Below, piece after piece: positions 1 through 10,584 of a stretch of 64,000 nucleotides of DNA. The stretch is from Albibacillus kandeliae (lineage in GTDB: Bacteria > Pseudomonadota > Alphaproteobacteria > Rhodobacterales > Rhodobacteraceae). The notes beneath the pieces were generated by a model. The model did not search any database, was not told where the DNA came from, and worked only from the letters and a program-made list of their open reading frames with translations. The stretch covers positions 620,001-684,000 of the forward strand of contig NZ_QEHM01000001.1 in assembly GCF_003116585.1 (NCBI RefSeq), written 5' to 3'. Every line of letters starts with the position of its first letter. Positions within the stretch are counted from its first letter, which is position 1. The position numbers and the translations under genes are program-made.

Positions 1-2047
1 GGCCTACGGCGTTCCACGCGAAGACGGCCTCGTGCCGGCCTTGAAGGGCGGCGACACGATCGGTTGGGTGTTCCTTACCTCTGATTTCGTGCCGACGACG
101 GGGTATTCGGGCAAGCCGATCCATATACTTTCTGGCCTCTCGCCTGAGGCACATCTGACCGGCGCGAAGCTGATCAAGCATTCGGAGCCGATCGTTCTGG
201 TTGGTATTCCAGAGAGCGAGATCCGGGCGGTCATCGACCACTATACCGGATTCGATCTGCGGTCCGTGGCCGGTCCGAGGGATACGGGTGACCTGGAAAT
301 TGTCTCGGGGGCCACGGTCACCATCATGGTGATCGACGACTCGATCCTGAGGGCCGGCGTGAAGGCTGCCCGCGCTTTGGGGCTGGATGGTTTCGCGGCC
401 CCTTCCGCGGCTGGTCCGGGAAAGGAGATCGACCCCGATTCCGGTCAAGTCACTGACTGGGAAACGTTGGCCGGCAACGGCGCCATTCGTCGCCTCATTT
501 TGGAAGTCGGGACGATCAATGCGGATTTTGCCGCGCTCGGTGATCCACGGACAGAGAAGGCCGCGGAAACAGCAGCACTTGACCAAGCCTATGTCGATGT
601 CCGGACGGCGTTGGTCAGCCATCCAGCCATAGGCCAGTCCCTGCTTGGCGAGGCGGGGTGGGAAAATCTGGCGGCACGGTTGGAGCCGGGCGACCACGCC
701 ATCGCCGTCCTCGGCGCCGGGGACTGGTCCTTTAAGGGGTCAGGCTATGTGCGTGGTGGCATTTTTGACCGTTTTCAGCTGATCCAGGGCGAGATGTCCT
801 ATCGGTTTCGTGATCGCGGGCATCAGCGCATCGGACGGATCGCGGCCGAGGGCGCCCCGGAATTCGAAGAGATGGACCTATTCATCATCCCCGCCGGTTC
901 CGGGTTCGATCCAGCGAGAGAATTCCGGCTGCAATTCCTCGTCAGCCGTGCCGTCGGTCCGATCGAAAAGGTCTTCCTGACCTATGACTTGGGCTACGAG
1001 CTTCCGTCTCCGTATGTCCGCGACGTTCCCTCTGAGCCCGTGGCAAACCCGGAACCGGCAGCGGCTGACACGGACGCCCGCGACGCGCTTTGGCAACGGA
1101 TTTGGGATACCAAGCGGCTCCAGGTGATTGTTCTTGCCGCCGCGCTGGCGTTCCTGTCGGGCATCTTCTTCTTCCAGGCTTTCGCCACACGGAACGCGCG
1201 GACCTTCGCGATCTTACGCAACACCTACCTCGTGTTCACGCTTGTCTTCGTCGGCTGGATCGCCAATGCGCAGCTTTCGGTCGTGAACATCCTCGCCGTG
1301 GTCAACGCGCTCTTCAGCGACTTCCAGTGGAACACCTTCCTGATGGACCCGCTGATCTTCATCCTGTGGTTCGCTGTGGCGGCTGCTCTGCTGTTCTGGG
1401 GGCGTGGGGCCTATTGCGGCTGGTTGTGCCCGTTCGGCGCGCTCCAGGAACTGTCGAACAAGATCGCACGTCGGGTCCGGGTGCCGCAGGTGACACTGCC
1501 CTGGGGGCTTCACGAGCGGCTATGGGCGATCAAATACATCATTTTTCTCGGGTTGTTCGGCCTGTCGCTCTATTCGCTCGAACTGGCTGAGCGTTTCGCC
1601 GAGGTCGAACCGTTCAAGACCGCGATTATCCTCAAGTTCGCGCGGCCTCTGCCCTATGTGCTGCTTGCGCTGGCCTTCCTGCTTCCGGGGCTTTTCATCG
1701 AGCGGTTCTATTGCCGATACGTCTGCCCCCTCGGCGGTGGGCTCGCTATCCCTGCGCGACTGCACATGTTCCGCTGGCTCAAACGCTACAAGGAATGTGG
1801 CAATCCGTGTCAGCTCTGCGCGAAGGACTGTCCGGTCGATGCCATCCACCCGACGGGCGAGATCAACCCGAACGAGTGCATCTCCTGCCTGAATTGTCAG
1901 GTTCTTTACCAGGATCACGCGCGCTGTCCCGTCGTCATCAAGACCGACAAGAGACGCGCCAAGGACGCGGCATCGGCGGCTGCGCTCGCCGCCCATACCG
2001 AACGACCGAACCTCGGTCATCCCAACCAACTTTCCAATGCCAAATGA
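1..2047 (+). CDS. nosR: NosR, nitrous oxide reductase expression/electron-transfer flavo-polyferredoxin (5' partial)
   Basis: Membrane flavoprotein/ferredoxin needed for transcription of nosZ and for electron supply to N2O reductase. The frame is open from base 2 with no start in view, so the N-terminus (signal peptide and first part of the FMN-binding domain) is missing. Visible are a periplasmic FMN-binding-type region in the first half, then several hydrophobic helices. Two CxxxCP motifs follow on the membrane part (CGWLCPFGA and CRYVCPLGG). The C-terminus has two ferredoxin-like cysteine clusters (CGNPCQLCAKDCP and CISCLNC), expected to bind 4Fe-4S clusters. The gene ends 12 bases before nosZ and heads the nosRZDFYLX operon. 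The family and synteny leave little doubt. Confidence 0.96.
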   Translation, partial: AYGVPREDGLVPALKGGDTIGWVFLTSDFVPTTGYSGKPIHILSGLSPEAHLTGAKLIKHSEPIVLVGIPESEIRAVIDHYTGFDLRSVAGPRDTGDLEIVSGATVTIMVIDDSILRAGVKAARALGLDGFAAPSAAGPGKEIDPDSGQVTDWETLAGNGAIRRLILEVGTINADFAALGDPRTEKAAETAALDQAYVDVRTALVSHPAIGQSLLGEAGWENLAARLEPGDHAIAVLGAGDWSFKGSGYVRGGIFDRFQLIQGEMSYRFRDRGHQRIGRIAAEGAPEFEEMDLFIIPAGSGFDPAREFRLQFLVSRAVGPIEKVFLTYDLGYELPSPYVRDVPSEPVANPEPAAADTDARDALWQRIWDTKRLQVIVLAAALAFLSGIFFFQAFATRNARTFAILRNTYLVFTLVFVGWIANAQLSVVNILAVVNALFSDFQWNTFLMDPLIFILWFAVAAALLFWGRGAYCGWLCPFGALQELSNKIARRVRVPQVTLPWGLHERLWAIKYIIFLGLFGLSLYSLELAERFAEVEPFKTAIILKFARPLPYVLLALAFLLPGLFIERFYCRYVCPLGGGLAIPARLHMFRWLKRYKECGNPCQLCAKDCPVDAIHPTGEINPNECISCLNCQVLYQDHARCPVVIKTDKRRAKDAASAAALAAHTERPNLGHPNQLSNAK

Positions 2048-2059
2048 AGGAGAAAGACA

Positions 2060-3958
2060 ATGAGCGAAGAAACCAAGGGTGTGTCCCGCAGGGGGCTCTT
2101 CAAGGGAACTGCTGGTGTCGCGGCGCTCGCGACCGTCGCCGGCACCAGCGGACTGGGCCTGCTTGCCTCGTCCCGCAAGGCGGCGGCTGCCACGGCCTCA
2201 ATTGAGGTCGCTCCAGGCGAGTTGGACAGTTACTATGGCTTCTGGTCTTCGGGCCAGTCTGGCGAGGTGCGTATCATCGGCGTGCCGTCCATGCGTGAGC
2301 TCATGCGCATCCCGGTGTTCAACCGTTGCTCGGCCACCGGCTGGGGGTCGACCAACGAAAGCCTGAAGATCCTGACCGAGGGGCTGCTGCCGGAAACGAA
2401 GGAGTTCCTCGCAAAGCGCGGTCGCGTCACCTACGACAACGGCGACCTGCACCACCCGCATATGTCGTTTACCGAGGGCACCTATGACGGGCGCTACCTG
2501 TTCGCCAACGACAAAGCGAACACGCGCGTCGCGCGTATCCGCTGCGACATCATGAAGACCGACAAGATCATCGAGATCCCGAACACGTCGGACATTCACG
2601 GTCTGCGGCCGCAAAAATACCCGCGCACCGGCTACGTCTTCGCCAATGGTGAACACCGTATCCCGCTGCCGAACGACGGCATCGTGCTGGACGAACCCGA
2701 GAAATACGTCTCGATCTTCACTGCCATCGACGGTGACACGATGGAGATCGCCTGGCAGGTGATCGTCAACGGAAACCTCGATAACTGCGATGCGGATTAC
2801 GAAGGCAAATACGCGTTCTCGACCTGCTACAACTCCGAGAACGGGGTCACGCTGGCGGACATGACCGCGAACGAGCAAGACTGGGTTGTCATCTTCGACA
2901 TCAAGGCGATCGAGGCCGGCATCGCGGCCGGGGATTATACCGAATACAACGGCGTGAAGGTGTTCGACGGTCGTGAAGCCGGGAAATACACCCAGTATAT
3001 CCCTGTGTCGAATAGCCCGCATGGCTGCAACATGGCCCCCGACAAGCGCCACCTGTGCATCAACGGCAAGCTGTCGCCCACGGTGACTGTGATCGACGTA
3101 ACCAAGCTGCCCGAGGTCTTCGGCGGCGCAGAACCGCGCTCGGCCGTGGTGGCAGAGCCGCAGCTGGGCCTCGGCCCGCTTCATACCGCATATGACGGCA
3201 AGGGCAACGCGTTCACGACCCTCTTCCTCGACAGCCAGATGGTGAAGTGGAACATCGAGGACGCCATTAAGGCCTTCAACGGCGAGGACGTGGACCCGAT
3301 CATCGAGAAGATCGACGTGCACTACCAACCCGGTCACAACCACACCACGATGGGCGAGACGCTTGAGGCGGACGGGCAGTTCCTGATCTCGCTGAACAAG
3401 TTCTCCAAGGACCGGTTCCTGAACGTGGGCCCGCTAAAACCCGAGAACGACCAGGTCATCGACATCTCCGGCGAGAAGATGGCGCTTGTCCACGATGGCC
3501 CAACGTTTGCCGAGCCGCATGACTGTATTCTTGTGCGTGCCGACAAGGTGAACCCCGCGTCGATCTATGACCGTGGTGACAGCCTGTGGGAAGAGGCGCG
3601 GCTTCAGGCTGAGAAGGACGGCGTGGAACTGGAATACGGTGCCGATGTCATCCGTGACGGCAACAAGGTGCGGGTCTACATGCACTCGGTCGCGCCGGCG
3701 TTCAGCCTCGATCAGTTCGAGGTGACACAGGGCGACGAGGTGACTGTCTACATCACCAACATGGACGAGGTCGATGACCTGACCCATGGCTTCACCTTGG
3801 GCAATCACGGCATCGCCTTCGAGGTCGGTCCGCAGGCGACGGCGTCGGTCACCTTCACCGCCGATCGTCCGGGCGTGCACTGGTATTACTGCCAGTGGTT
3901 CTGTCACGCACTCCACATGGAGATGCGCGGACGCATGCTCGTGAAACCGGTCGCGTAA
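2060..3958 (+). CDS. nosZ: Nitrous oxide reductase NosZ (Tat-exported, clade I type)
   Basis: Periplasmic copper enzyme that reduces N2O to N2, the last step of denitrification. The 632-residue protein starts after a strong AAGGAG ribosome site. Its Tat signal contains SRRGLFKG near residue 9, as in clade I enzymes that are exported folded. The beta-propeller carries the His-rich CuZ ligand stretches ([29 protein letters not shown]). The C-terminal cupredoxin domain holds the binuclear CuA site C611-x3-C615-x3-H619-x2-M622. Length is typical. The nosDFYLX genes downstream supply copper-site maturation. Confidence 0.98.
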   Translation: MSEETKGVSRRGLFKGTAGVAALATVAGTSGLGLLASSRKAAAATASIEVAPGELDSYYGFWSSGQSGEVRIIGVPSMRELMRIPVFNRCSATGWGSTNESLKILTEGLLPETKEFLAKRGRVTYDNGDLHHPHMSFTEGTYDGRYLFANDKANTRVARIRCDIMKTDKIIEIPNTSDIHGLRPQKYPRTGYVFANGEHRIPLPNDGIVLDEPEKYVSIFTAIDGDTMEIAWQVIVNGNLDNCDADYEGKYAFSTCYNSENGVTLADMTANEQDWVVIFDIKAIEAGIAAGDYTEYNGVKVFDGREAGKYTQYIPVSNSPHGCNMAPDKRHLCINGKLSPTVTVIDVTKLPEVFGGAEPRSAVVAEPQLGLGPLHTAYDGKGNAFTTLFLDSQMVKWNIEDAIKAFNGEDVDPIIEKIDVHYQPGHNHTTMGETLEADGQFLISLNKFSKDRFLNVGPLKPENDQVIDISGEKMALVHDGPTFAEPHDCILVRADKVNPASIYDRGDSLWEEARLQAEKDGVELEYGADVIRDGNKVRVYMHSVAPAFSLDQFEVTQGDEVTVYITNMDEVDDLTHGFTLGNHGIAFEVGPQATASVTFTADRPGVHWYYCQWFCHALHMEMRGRMLVKPVA

Positions 3959-3975
3959 GGGGAGAGGACCGGATC

Positions 3976-5229
3976 ATGCGCTCTCTGGTTTTCGTGCTGG
4001 CCCTTTGCCTCGCTCCGCTTGCGTCCCTTGCGGAGACGGTCGAGGTGCGGCCGGGACCGGGGGCGCTGGTGCGGGCCCTCGCGACCGCCCGGCCCGGCGA
4101 TACATTGGTGCTTGGGGAAGGCGCCTATGCCGGGCCGGTGATTATCAAGACACCTGTTACGCTCACGGGACCTCTTGCCCGGATCGAAGGTCCGGGCGAG
4201 GGCTCCGTCGTCACGGTCGAGACCGGCGGCGTGACGATCACCGCGCTCACAATCACGGGCGCGGGTGCCCGACTCAGCGATCTCGACAGCGGCATTCGCC
4301 TGACGAAAGCGGCGAAGGGCACCATCATCGACGGGGTGACGTTGAATGGGAACCTGATCGGGATCGACGTTCACGGTGCCCGTGATGTCACCATCAGGAA
4401 CAGCCGGATCGACGGCCGCAACGATCTGCGCGTGGCTGAACGCGGGCCGGGCATTTACGTCTGGAACGCACCGGGTCTAACGGTGGAGGACAACCGGATC
4501 TCGAAAGGCCGGGACGGCGTGTTCATCACGACGTCCAATGACGCGGTCTACAGGCGCAACAGCTTCAGCGACCTGCGGTTCGCGTTCCATTCCATGTATG
4601 CCAACCGGATCGAGGTCACGGACAATATCAGCCGCGGCAACGACATGGGCTTTGCCTTCATGTATTCAACGCGGCTGCTCGTTGAACGGAACCTGTCGGA
4701 CGGCGACGCCAACCACGGCTTTTTCATGAACTTCGCCAACCGCGCCGAAATGCGTCGGAACGAAGTGCGCAATGGCGGCGAAAAATGCCTGTTTATCTAC
4801 AATTCCAACCATAACCGGTTCGAGGGCAACCGCTTCGAAGGATGTGGGATCGGTGTCCACTTCACCGCAGGTAGCCAGGGCAATGTGATGGCCCGAAATG
4901 CCTTCATCGGCAACAGGACCCAGGTGAAATACGTCGGCACCACGTGGATGGAATGGTCGGCCGACGGCATGGGCAACTACTGGTCCGATCACGTCGCCTT
5001 TGATGTGAACGGCGACGGCATCGCCGACAGTCCATATCGGCCCAATGACAGCATCGACCGGCTTGTCTGGTCGCAGCCGGCGGCAAGGCTGCTGATGGGG
5101 GCGCCGGCGATGCAACTCATCCGCTGGTCGCAATCACGGTTCCCCGGGCTCTTGCCCGGGGGCGTGACCGATACCCATCCGCTGACGTCGCCGATCGGAA
5201 CCGGACTGCCGCAAGGAGCACCATCATGA
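3976..5229 (+). CDS. nosD: NosD, periplasmic copper/sulfur-delivery beta-helix protein
   Basis: Periplasmic maturation factor that works with the NosFY ABC transporter to build the CuZ site of NosZ. The 417-residue protein starts at the ATG at 3976, preceded by a purine-rich GGGGAGAGG. An earlier in-frame start would lie inside nosZ and would lack the signal peptide. Residues 1-20 form a Sec signal ending ASLAE. The rest shows repeated N-R/N-x turns typical of the CASH/NosD right-handed beta-helix (for example NRIEVTDN, NRFEGNRFEG). Its stop overlaps the nosF start in ATGA, which implies translational coupling. Confidence 0.96.
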   Translation: MRSLVFVLALCLAPLASLAETVEVRPGPGALVRALATARPGDTLVLGEGAYAGPVIIKTPVTLTGPLARIEGPGEGSVVTVETGGVTITALTITGAGARLSDLDSGIRLTKAAKGTIIDGVTLNGNLIGIDVHGARDVTIRNSRIDGRNDLRVAERGPGIYVWNAPGLTVEDNRISKGRDGVFITTSNDAVYRRNSFSDLRFAFHSMYANRIEVTDNISRGNDMGFAFMYSTRLLVERNLSDGDANHGFFMNFANRAEMRRNEVRNGGEKCLFIYNSNHNRFEGNRFEGCGIGVHFTAGSQGNVMARNAFIGNRTQVKYVGTTWMEWSADGMGNYWSDHVAFDVNGDGIADSPYRPNDSIDRLVWSQPAARLLMGAPAMQLIRWSQSRFPGLLPGGVTDTHPLTSPIGTGLPQGAPS

Positions 5230-6134
5230 CTGCAATCCTCGATATCAATGCTCTCTGTCTGTCTTTCGGTGGGCAAAAGGTGCTCGACGATGTGTCGCTT
5301 TCGGTTCAACCCGGCGAACGGTTGGCCCTGCTCGGCCATAACGGGGCAGGCAAGTCGACGCTGTTCAAGACGGTTCTCGGGTTCCTGCGTCCAAGCTCCG
5401 GCACCGTTGCCGTTGCTGGACACGCGCCGGGCTCCAACCCGGCCAGGGAGGCCCTGAACTACCTTCCCGAGGTCGTCTCGTTCCAGAGGAACCTGTCGGG
5501 CCGCGAGGTCCTGAGCTATTTCTCAGGCCTGCGGGGAACGCCGAAAACCGAGGTTTCGGACCTACTGGCGCGCGTTGGCCTTCTGGACGCCGCCGATCGG
5601 CCGGTCGGGGCCTATTCCAAGGGGATGCGCCAACGTCTCGGGCTGGCGCAGGCCCTGATCGGTGCCCCGCGGCTTCTTCTGCTCGACGAACCGACCAGCG
5701 GTCTCGACCCGGTGTCACGGCACGAGTTCTACGAGGTGATTGCGGATGCGGCGGCCCGGGGTTCTGCCGTGCTGCTCTCGTCGCACGGGCTGGAGGAAGT
5801 GCAGGACAAGACGGACCGCATCGCGATCCTCGCCCGCGGGCAGCTGAAGGCAGAGGGCACCCTGGCCGACCTGGCCCAGGAGGCGGGGCTGCCGATCACA
5901 ATCCGTATATCAGCCAAGCCGGGGGCGGCAGACGATCTTCATGGCGAATTCGGCGGGCGGCGGATCAATGGATGCCGATTGGACCTCGATTGCGGGCAGG
6001 GCACGAAGGTGGACCTTCTGGCGCGCCTCGGGCGGCACCAGGACAGGCTGCGGGACATCGAGATTTGTCCGCCCGGTCTCACCGACATCTACCGGCATTT
6101 TTCCCGAATGGGCCCGACGGAGGACCAGATATGA
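5226..6134 (+). CDS. nosF: NosF, ABC transporter ATPase for NosZ maturation
   Basis: Cytoplasmic ATPase of the NosFY transporter, which feeds NosD during copper-site assembly. The 302-residue protein has a Walker A motif GHNGAGKS at residues 37-44, an ABC signature variant YSKGMRQRLGLAQ, and a Walker B LLLLDEPTSGLDP with the following switch region SSHGLEE. A C-terminal extension of about 90 residues without an ATPase motif is usual for the family. The gene overlaps nosD and nosY by ATGA at both ends. Confidence 0.96.
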   Translation: MTAILDINALCLSFGGQKVLDDVSLSVQPGERLALLGHNGAGKSTLFKTVLGFLRPSSGTVAVAGHAPGSNPAREALNYLPEVVSFQRNLSGREVLSYFSGLRGTPKTEVSDLLARVGLLDAADRPVGAYSKGMRQRLGLAQALIGAPRLLLLDEPTSGLDPVSRHEFYEVIADAAARGSAVLLSSHGLEEVQDKTDRIAILARGQLKAEGTLADLAQEAGLPITIRISAKPGAADDLHGEFGGRRINGCRLDLDCGQGTKVDLLARLGRHQDRLRDIEICPPGLTDIYRHFSRMGPTEDQI

Positions 6135-6958
6135 GCACGCGCATCGGCACCGTTTTCGGACAGGAGTTGCGGCAGGCGCGCCGCAACCTCTGGGTCATTC
6201 TGGCAACCGCAGTGCTTGGCTTGTTCGCTTTGGCGCTGGCGCTCTTTGGTGCCGGGCAGGGAAGTGGCCTGAAGGTCGATGTGCTGACCTTGACGGCGGT
6301 CAGCCTTGCGACCCTTTCGGTCTACCTGATCCCGCTGATCGCCTTACTCATGTCCTATGACTCGATTTCCGGAGAGGTCGAGCGGGGTTCTCTTGCACTG
6401 ACCTTTGCCACGCCGGTCCGTCGGTGGGAGGTTTTCGTCGGGAAGTTTCTTGCCCAGACAGTTGCCGTCTGCGTCGCAATCCTGATCGCCTTCGGGACGG
6501 TCGGATGTATCATCGGCTTCCTGGCAGAGGTAAGCCAGGAAGGTGTGTATGCGTGGCTCCGGTTGATGCTATCGGCGGGCGGGCTGGGAGCAATCTTCGT
6601 CGGGACGGGGCTGATGCTGTCGGCGCTGACTGGTCGAACTGCGCGGGCTGCTGCGGCCGCTGTGGGTGTTTGGCTGCTGCTGGTCGTTCTTTATGACGTC
6701 GCGCTTCTGGGCGCCATTATGGCGGCGGGTGAGGGTATCTTCTCCACCCACGTCTTCCCATGGCTTGTCATCGCGAACCCCGCCGATGCGTTCCGCCTCT
6801 ATAACCTTGCCATGATCGACGCCGCGCCCGTCGCGGGGATCGACGGTCTTTCCCAAACCCTTCCGTTCCCGCCGGTGGCCGCGCTGGCCGCCCTCGGGCT
6901 TTGGCTGATGGCAACGATCGCCATTGGCTCCGCCCGCACCAAGAGGATTGTCCCATGA
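6131..6958 (+). CDS. nosY: NosY, ABC transporter permease for NosZ maturation
   Basis: Membrane partner of NosF. The start at 6131 (ATGA overlap with the nosF stop) gives 275 residues with about six hydrophobic helices. It includes the conserved cytoplasmic stretch YDSISGEVERGSLALTFATPVRRWEVFVGKF (described here by its SGEVERGSL core), typical of the ABC-2 NosY family. A longer upstream reading frame exists but lies within nosF and is not needed. The product should form a NosF2Y2 complex that hands cargo to NosD in the periplasm. Confidence 0.95.
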   Translation: MSTRIGTVFGQELRQARRNLWVILATAVLGLFALALALFGAGQGSGLKVDVLTLTAVSLATLSVYLIPLIALLMSYDSISGEVERGSLALTFATPVRRWEVFVGKFLAQTVAVCVAILIAFGTVGCIIGFLAEVSQEGVYAWLRLMLSAGGLGAIFVGTGLMLSALTGRTARAAAAAVGVWLLLVVLYDVALLGAIMAAGEGIFSTHVFPWLVIANPADAFRLYNLAMIDAAPVAGIDGLSQTLPFPPVAALAALGLWLMATIAIGSARTKRIVP

Positions 6959-7488
6959 AGAAAGTCGTGTTCGCCCTTGCCGTGTCTTTGGCCCTGACCG
7001 CCTGCAAGGAAGATGTGGCGAGCGTCGTTGTCCCCGTCGAGATGACGGACGATGCGCTCGGCCATTACTGCCAGATGTTTGTCGCAGATCATCCTGGTCC
7101 CAAGGCGCAGGTCCATCTGAAAGGCCGGGCTGAGCCGCTCTGGTTCAGCCAAGTGTCCGATGCCGTCGCTTACATGCATGACCCGGAGCGGGAGATGGAG
7201 ATCGCTGCGGTCTTCGTCTCCGACATGAGCCACGCGGAAAGCTGGAGCGTGCCGGGCATCGCCAACTGGCAGGCTGCCGAAACCGCCTTTCTCGTCATCG
7301 AGAGCGATCAGCTTGGCGGAATGGGGGTGCCTGAAGCGCTACCGTTCAGTCGCCAAGAGGACGCGACAGCCTTCATAGCGGATCGGGGTGGACGCATCGT
7401 TCATTGGGGCGAAGTGCCGGAAATTTACGTGCGTCCCGCGGAAATCGGGATGAGCGGGCATGCCGCCCACGGGGAGGTCATGCAATGA
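6955..7488 (+). CDS. nosL: NosL, outer-membrane-type copper chaperone lipoprotein
   Basis: Copper(I)-binding lipoprotein that supplies copper for NosZ assembly. The 177-residue protein begins MKKVVFALAV and has a lipobox LTAC with the lipidated cysteine at residue 17. Family features include the CQMFVADHPGPKAQ stretch, which holds the Cys/Met pair likely to bind copper, and the WFSQVSDAVAYMHDPE segment. The start is fixed by the ATGA overlap with nosY, and its own stop overlaps nosX the same way. Confidence 0.94.
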   Translation: MKKVVFALAVSLALTACKEDVASVVVPVEMTDDALGHYCQMFVADHPGPKAQVHLKGRAEPLWFSQVSDAVAYMHDPEREMEIAAVFVSDMSHAESWSVPGIANWQAAETAFLVIESDQLGGMGVPEALPFSRQEDATAFIADRGGRIVHWGEVPEIYVRPAEIGMSGHAAHGEVMQ

Positions 7489-8402
7489 CCCGGTTCTCGA
7501 GACGTCGTTTCATTGCCATGTCGGCCGCGACCCTTGCGGCTGGCCGTGCATCCGCTGCGGGCAGAGAGGTCGCCTACTGGCGGGGGCAAGCCCTTGGCGC
7601 GAGCGCCGAGATCGCCCTTTGCGGCATTTCGCCGGCCGAGGCGGCTCCGCTTTTTGACGGCCTTGAATTGGAGCTTTCGCGTATCGAGAGCCTCTTCTCG
7701 CTCTACCGGGCGGACAGCGCCCTGGTTCAGCTGAACCGGGATCAGATACTGCATGACCCAGATCCTGCTATGCTACATCTCTTGTCGGAGGCCCGAGCGG
7801 TCTTCACCGCGACGGAGGGCGCCTTCGATCCGACAGTCCAACCGTTGTTCGACCTTCATGCTCGTGCGTTTGCCGAAGGGCGCCGTGTGGGGGCGGACGA
7901 AGTGCAGCACGTGCGTCGCCGCGTCGGATTCGAACATGTATCGCTATCCACGCAGGCTATCAGGTTTCAAAGGGGTGGTATGGCTCTGACCCTGAACGGG
8001 ATCGCACAGGGCTATGCCACAGATCGTCTTGCCTCTCTTCTGAAGAGTGCAGGTCTCCGGGACATTCTGGTGAACGCAGGAGAAATCCGGGCTTTCGGGG
8101 ACGGGCAGGGGCAGGGATGGACCGTATCGATCCCCGGCGGCCGGGCCGTCACTCTGAAAGACAAAGCAATTGCCACTTCGGATGTTTCGGGCACTTTGGT
8201 CGATCCCGTCGCGGGTATCGGGCACATCTTTGACCCCAGGCGTGAAGCGCAGCCCACTTCCGGGCCGGTCTCGATATGTCATGACAGTGCGGCGATTGCG
8301 GATGCCGCATCGACCGCCGCTGTTCTCATGTCGTCATCGGAACGCGACCTGCTTCGGCCGCTCGGGGCGGAAATCGTCGGCCCGAGCGGCATTCGATCCT
8401 GA
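7485..8402 (+). CDS. nosX: NosX, Tat-exported ApbE-type FMN transferase
   Basis: Flavin transferase expected to attach FMN covalently to the periplasmic domain of NosR. The 305-residue protein starts at 7485, overlapping nosL. The twin-arginine signal is [17 protein letters not shown]. The ApbE fold is recognisable from the N-terminal [10 protein letters not shown] segment, the central [12 protein letters not shown] motif, [14 protein letters not shown], and the C-terminal AIATSDVSG...GHIFDP and [10 protein letters not shown] metal/flavin-binding motifs. It closes the nos operon. A regulator box for nirK begins four bases after its stop. Confidence 0.94.
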   Translation: MTRFSRRRFIAMSAATLAAGRASAAGREVAYWRGQALGASAEIALCGISPAEAAPLFDGLELELSRIESLFSLYRADSALVQLNRDQILHDPDPAMLHLLSEARAVFTATEGAFDPTVQPLFDLHARAFAEGRRVGADEVQHVRRRVGFEHVSLSTQAIRFQRGGMALTLNGIAQGYATDRLASLLKSAGLRDILVNAGEIRAFGDGQGQGWTVSIPGGRAVTLKDKAIATSDVSGTLVDPVAGIGHIFDPRREAQPTSGPVSICHDSAAIADAASTAAVLMSSSERDLLRPLGAEIVGPSGIRS

Positions 8403-8405
8403 AGT

Positions 8406-8419
8406 TTGTGTTTGCGCAA
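8406..8419 (+). promoter_or_regulatory. FNR/DNR-type box upstream of nirK
   Basis: The sequence TTGTGTTTGCGCAA fits TTG-N8-CAA with one mismatch to a perfect TTGCG-N4-CGCAA dyad. It lies 66 bases before the nirK start, a usual position for a Crp/Fnr-family activator. The Nnr-like regulator at 20.8 kb is the obvious candidate. Confidence 0.7.
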
Positions 8420-8485
8420 CGTTCGGGAACACCAGGACCGTTAGTGTCTTCTCAAACGGCATTCAAACCTGAAAGGAGCTTGGAA

Positions 8486-9634
8486 ATGCTGACGAGAAGA
8501 GCCGCACTGATGGGCGCTGCCGGCATCGCCGCGCTGCCCGTCCTCGCGAAGGCCGCCAAGGCCGAAGAGATTATGGACACTTCGATGGCGCCCCCCGCGG
8601 ACCTGTCCAGCCTGAAGCGCATCAAGCGCAAGCTCGTGCGTCCTCCGATGGTGCACGAACATGAGCAGGAGGCCCCCGCCGAACCGCGCATCGTCGAATT
8701 CGAGATGCAGATCGTCGAGAAGGAAGTCGAGGTCGACAACGGTGCCTACCTTCAGGCGATGACCTTCAACGGGTCGATCCCCGGTCCCATGATGGTCGTT
8801 CACGAGGGCGACTATGTTGAGCTGACGCTGTTTAATTCGCCCGAGAACATGATGCAGCACAACATCGACTTCCACTCGGCGACCGGTGCGCTTGGTGGCG
8901 GCTCCCTAACGCTGGTGAACCCCGGCGAAAAGACAACGCTGCGGTTCAAGGCAACGCGTCCGGGGACATTCGTCTACCACTGCGCCCCGGGTGGCCCCAT
9001 GATCCCCTGGCACGTCGTCAGCGGCATGTCTGGCTGCATCATGGTCCTGCCGCGTAGCGGCCTGACCGACCACAAGGGTGACCCAGTCCGCTATGACCGG
9101 GTGTTCTATATCGGGGAGAACGACTTCTACATCCCGAAGGACGAAAACGGCGACTACAAGCGGTTCGAGGATGTTGGCGAAAGCTATCCCGATACGCTCG
9201 AGGTGATGAACGGTCTGATCCCGAGCCACGTCGTCTTCAACGGCAAGGTCGGCTCTCTGACTGGCGACAATGCGCTGCATGCGGCGCAGGGTGAAAAGGT
9301 CCTGTTCGTGCACAGCCAAGCCAACCGGGACACCCGGCCGCACCTTATCGGTGGCCACGGGGACCTCGTCTGGGAACGCGGGAAGTTCAACAACACGCCG
9401 GAGCGCGACCTCGAAACGTGGTTCATTGCGGGCGGGTCCGCCGGCGCTGCTCTCTACGAGTTCCTTCAGCCGGGCGTCTATGCCTACGTGAACCACAACC
9501 TGATCGAGGCTGTGAATCTCGGCGCGACGGCCCACGTGGTGGTCGAGGGCAACTGGAACAACGACCTGATGGAGCAGGTTCAGGCGCCTGTCGAGTATAA
9601 CGCCGCCTACGAAGGAAAGACCGCGCTACCATAA
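8486..9634 (+). CDS. nirK: Copper nitrite reductase NirK
   Basis: Periplasmic enzyme that reduces nitrite to NO. The 382-residue protein starts at the ATG at 8486, seven bases after AAGGAG, and has a signal with a twin-arginine ([11 protein letters not shown]). Two cupredoxin domains are visible. Type 1 copper ligands are H125 (MMQHNIDFH), C166 (FVYHCAPGG), H176 and M181 (HVVSGM). Type 2 ligands are H130 and H165 and a later His. The catalytic Asp is D128 in NIDFH. Electrons probably come from the pseudoazurin encoded at 21.6 kb. A DNR-type box lies upstream. Confidence 0.97.
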   Translation: MLTRRAALMGAAGIAALPVLAKAAKAEEIMDTSMAPPADLSSLKRIKRKLVRPPMVHEHEQEAPAEPRIVEFEMQIVEKEVEVDNGAYLQAMTFNGSIPGPMMVVHEGDYVELTLFNSPENMMQHNIDFHSATGALGGGSLTLVNPGEKTTLRFKATRPGTFVYHCAPGGPMIPWHVVSGMSGCIMVLPRSGLTDHKGDPVRYDRVFYIGENDFYIPKDENGDYKRFEDVGESYPDTLEVMNGLIPSHVVFNGKVGSLTGDNALHAAQGEKVLFVHSQANRDTRPHLIGGHGDLVWERGKFNNTPERDLETWFIAGGSAGAALYEFLQPGVYAYVNHNLIEAVNLGATAHVVVEGNWNNDLMEQVQAPVEYNAAYEGKTALP

Positions 9635-9711
9635 GGCGCGGCTGTTCCAAGGCGGAAGTTGACTGGGGCGGCCGGACATTCCGGGCGCCCCCTATGTGAT
9701 GAGGTCCCGAT

Positions 9712-10542
9712 ATGGACAGGATGAGAGTGATGATCGGGCTGGCCGGTCTGACACTGGTCTGCGGCCTCGGGGCTGGGGCATGGCTTGGCGATCAGGCGCG
9801 CGATCGAGTTGCCGACCAGGCTTTGCACGCGGCATCCCTGCAAGCGGATATCGTGCGGGTGCCTGCTGGCGAGGTGGCGTATCGACCGCTTGGCAACTTC
9901 AGCCGCGACGGCAAGGCGGCGACGCCCGGCGTGCAGAGTCTTTCGGTCGGCGCGTTCGATATGATGAAATACCAGGTCTCACGCCGGGACTACATGGCCT
10001 GTGTAGCGGAAGGCGCCTGTTCAGACGTGGATACTGGCACTGGCGGGCTGGCCCAGACAAACGTCAACTGGATCGACGCGACAGCTTACGCCGCGTGGCT
10101 ATCCGAACAGACCGGCCAGACATGGCGTCTCCCGACTGTGCTGGAGTGGCATCGGGCTGCCGCCGAGCGTCAGGGAGATGCAGCCCCGGATGAGGGCGAC
10201 CTCGACCCTGGAGAACGCATGCTGTCGCAATACCAGCGCGGCGTGTTATTACGTGGCAGTTCCAGTCCGGCCCTGAGGCCGCGCGGCGGGTTTGGCGAAA
10301 ACAGCCTCGGTCTGGCGGACATGGGCGGCAACGTCTGGGAATGGACGGATGGATGCATGGAGAACGGCGAGGTCGGAGAGGATGGTGAGATCATTGGCCG
10401 CGATCCCTATTGCGGGGTGCGCATTGCTGGCGGTCGTCATCAGGCAGCAATCATCGACTTTGTCCGGGATGCCAGCGTCGGTGGGTGTGCCGTTGGGTTT
10501 CCACCGGATCATCTGGGGTTCCGGCTGGTGCGAGAACGATAA
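9712..10542 (+). CDS. nirV: NirV, formylglycine-generating-enzyme-like protein
   Basis: NirV proteins accompany nirK in many denitrifiers; their biochemical role is not settled. The 276-residue product has an N-terminal hydrophobic signal/anchor (residues about 7-25). A SUMF1/FGE-sulfatase fold follows, seen in YQVSRRDYMACV, VNWIDATAYAAWLSEQTGQTWRLPT, MGGNVWEWTDGC and the closing GFRLVRER. It lies 77 bases after nirK and may be cotranscribed. Whether it keeps an oxidising Cys pair cannot be judged from motifs alone, so a formylglycine-forming function is not claimed. Confidence 0.88.
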   Translation: MDRMRVMIGLAGLTLVCGLGAGAWLGDQARDRVADQALHAASLQADIVRVPAGEVAYRPLGNFSRDGKAATPGVQSLSVGAFDMMKYQVSRRDYMACVAEGACSDVDTGTGGLAQTNVNWIDATAYAAWLSEQTGQTWRLPTVLEWHRAAAERQGDAAPDEGDLDPGERMLSQYQRGVLLRGSSSPALRPRGGFGENSLGLADMGGNVWEWTDGCMENGEVGEDGEIIGRDPYCGVRIAGGRHQAAIIDFVRDASVGGCAVGFPPDHLGFRLVRER

Positions 10543-10584
10543 ACCGGCATTGCTCGAATATGTGCTTGAACTCTGGGCGGTGTG

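Noticed and set aside
9712-10542. Active formylglycine-generating enzyme
   Set aside because: The fold is clear but no convincing catalytic Cys pair was seen and no sulfatase substrate gene is nearby.
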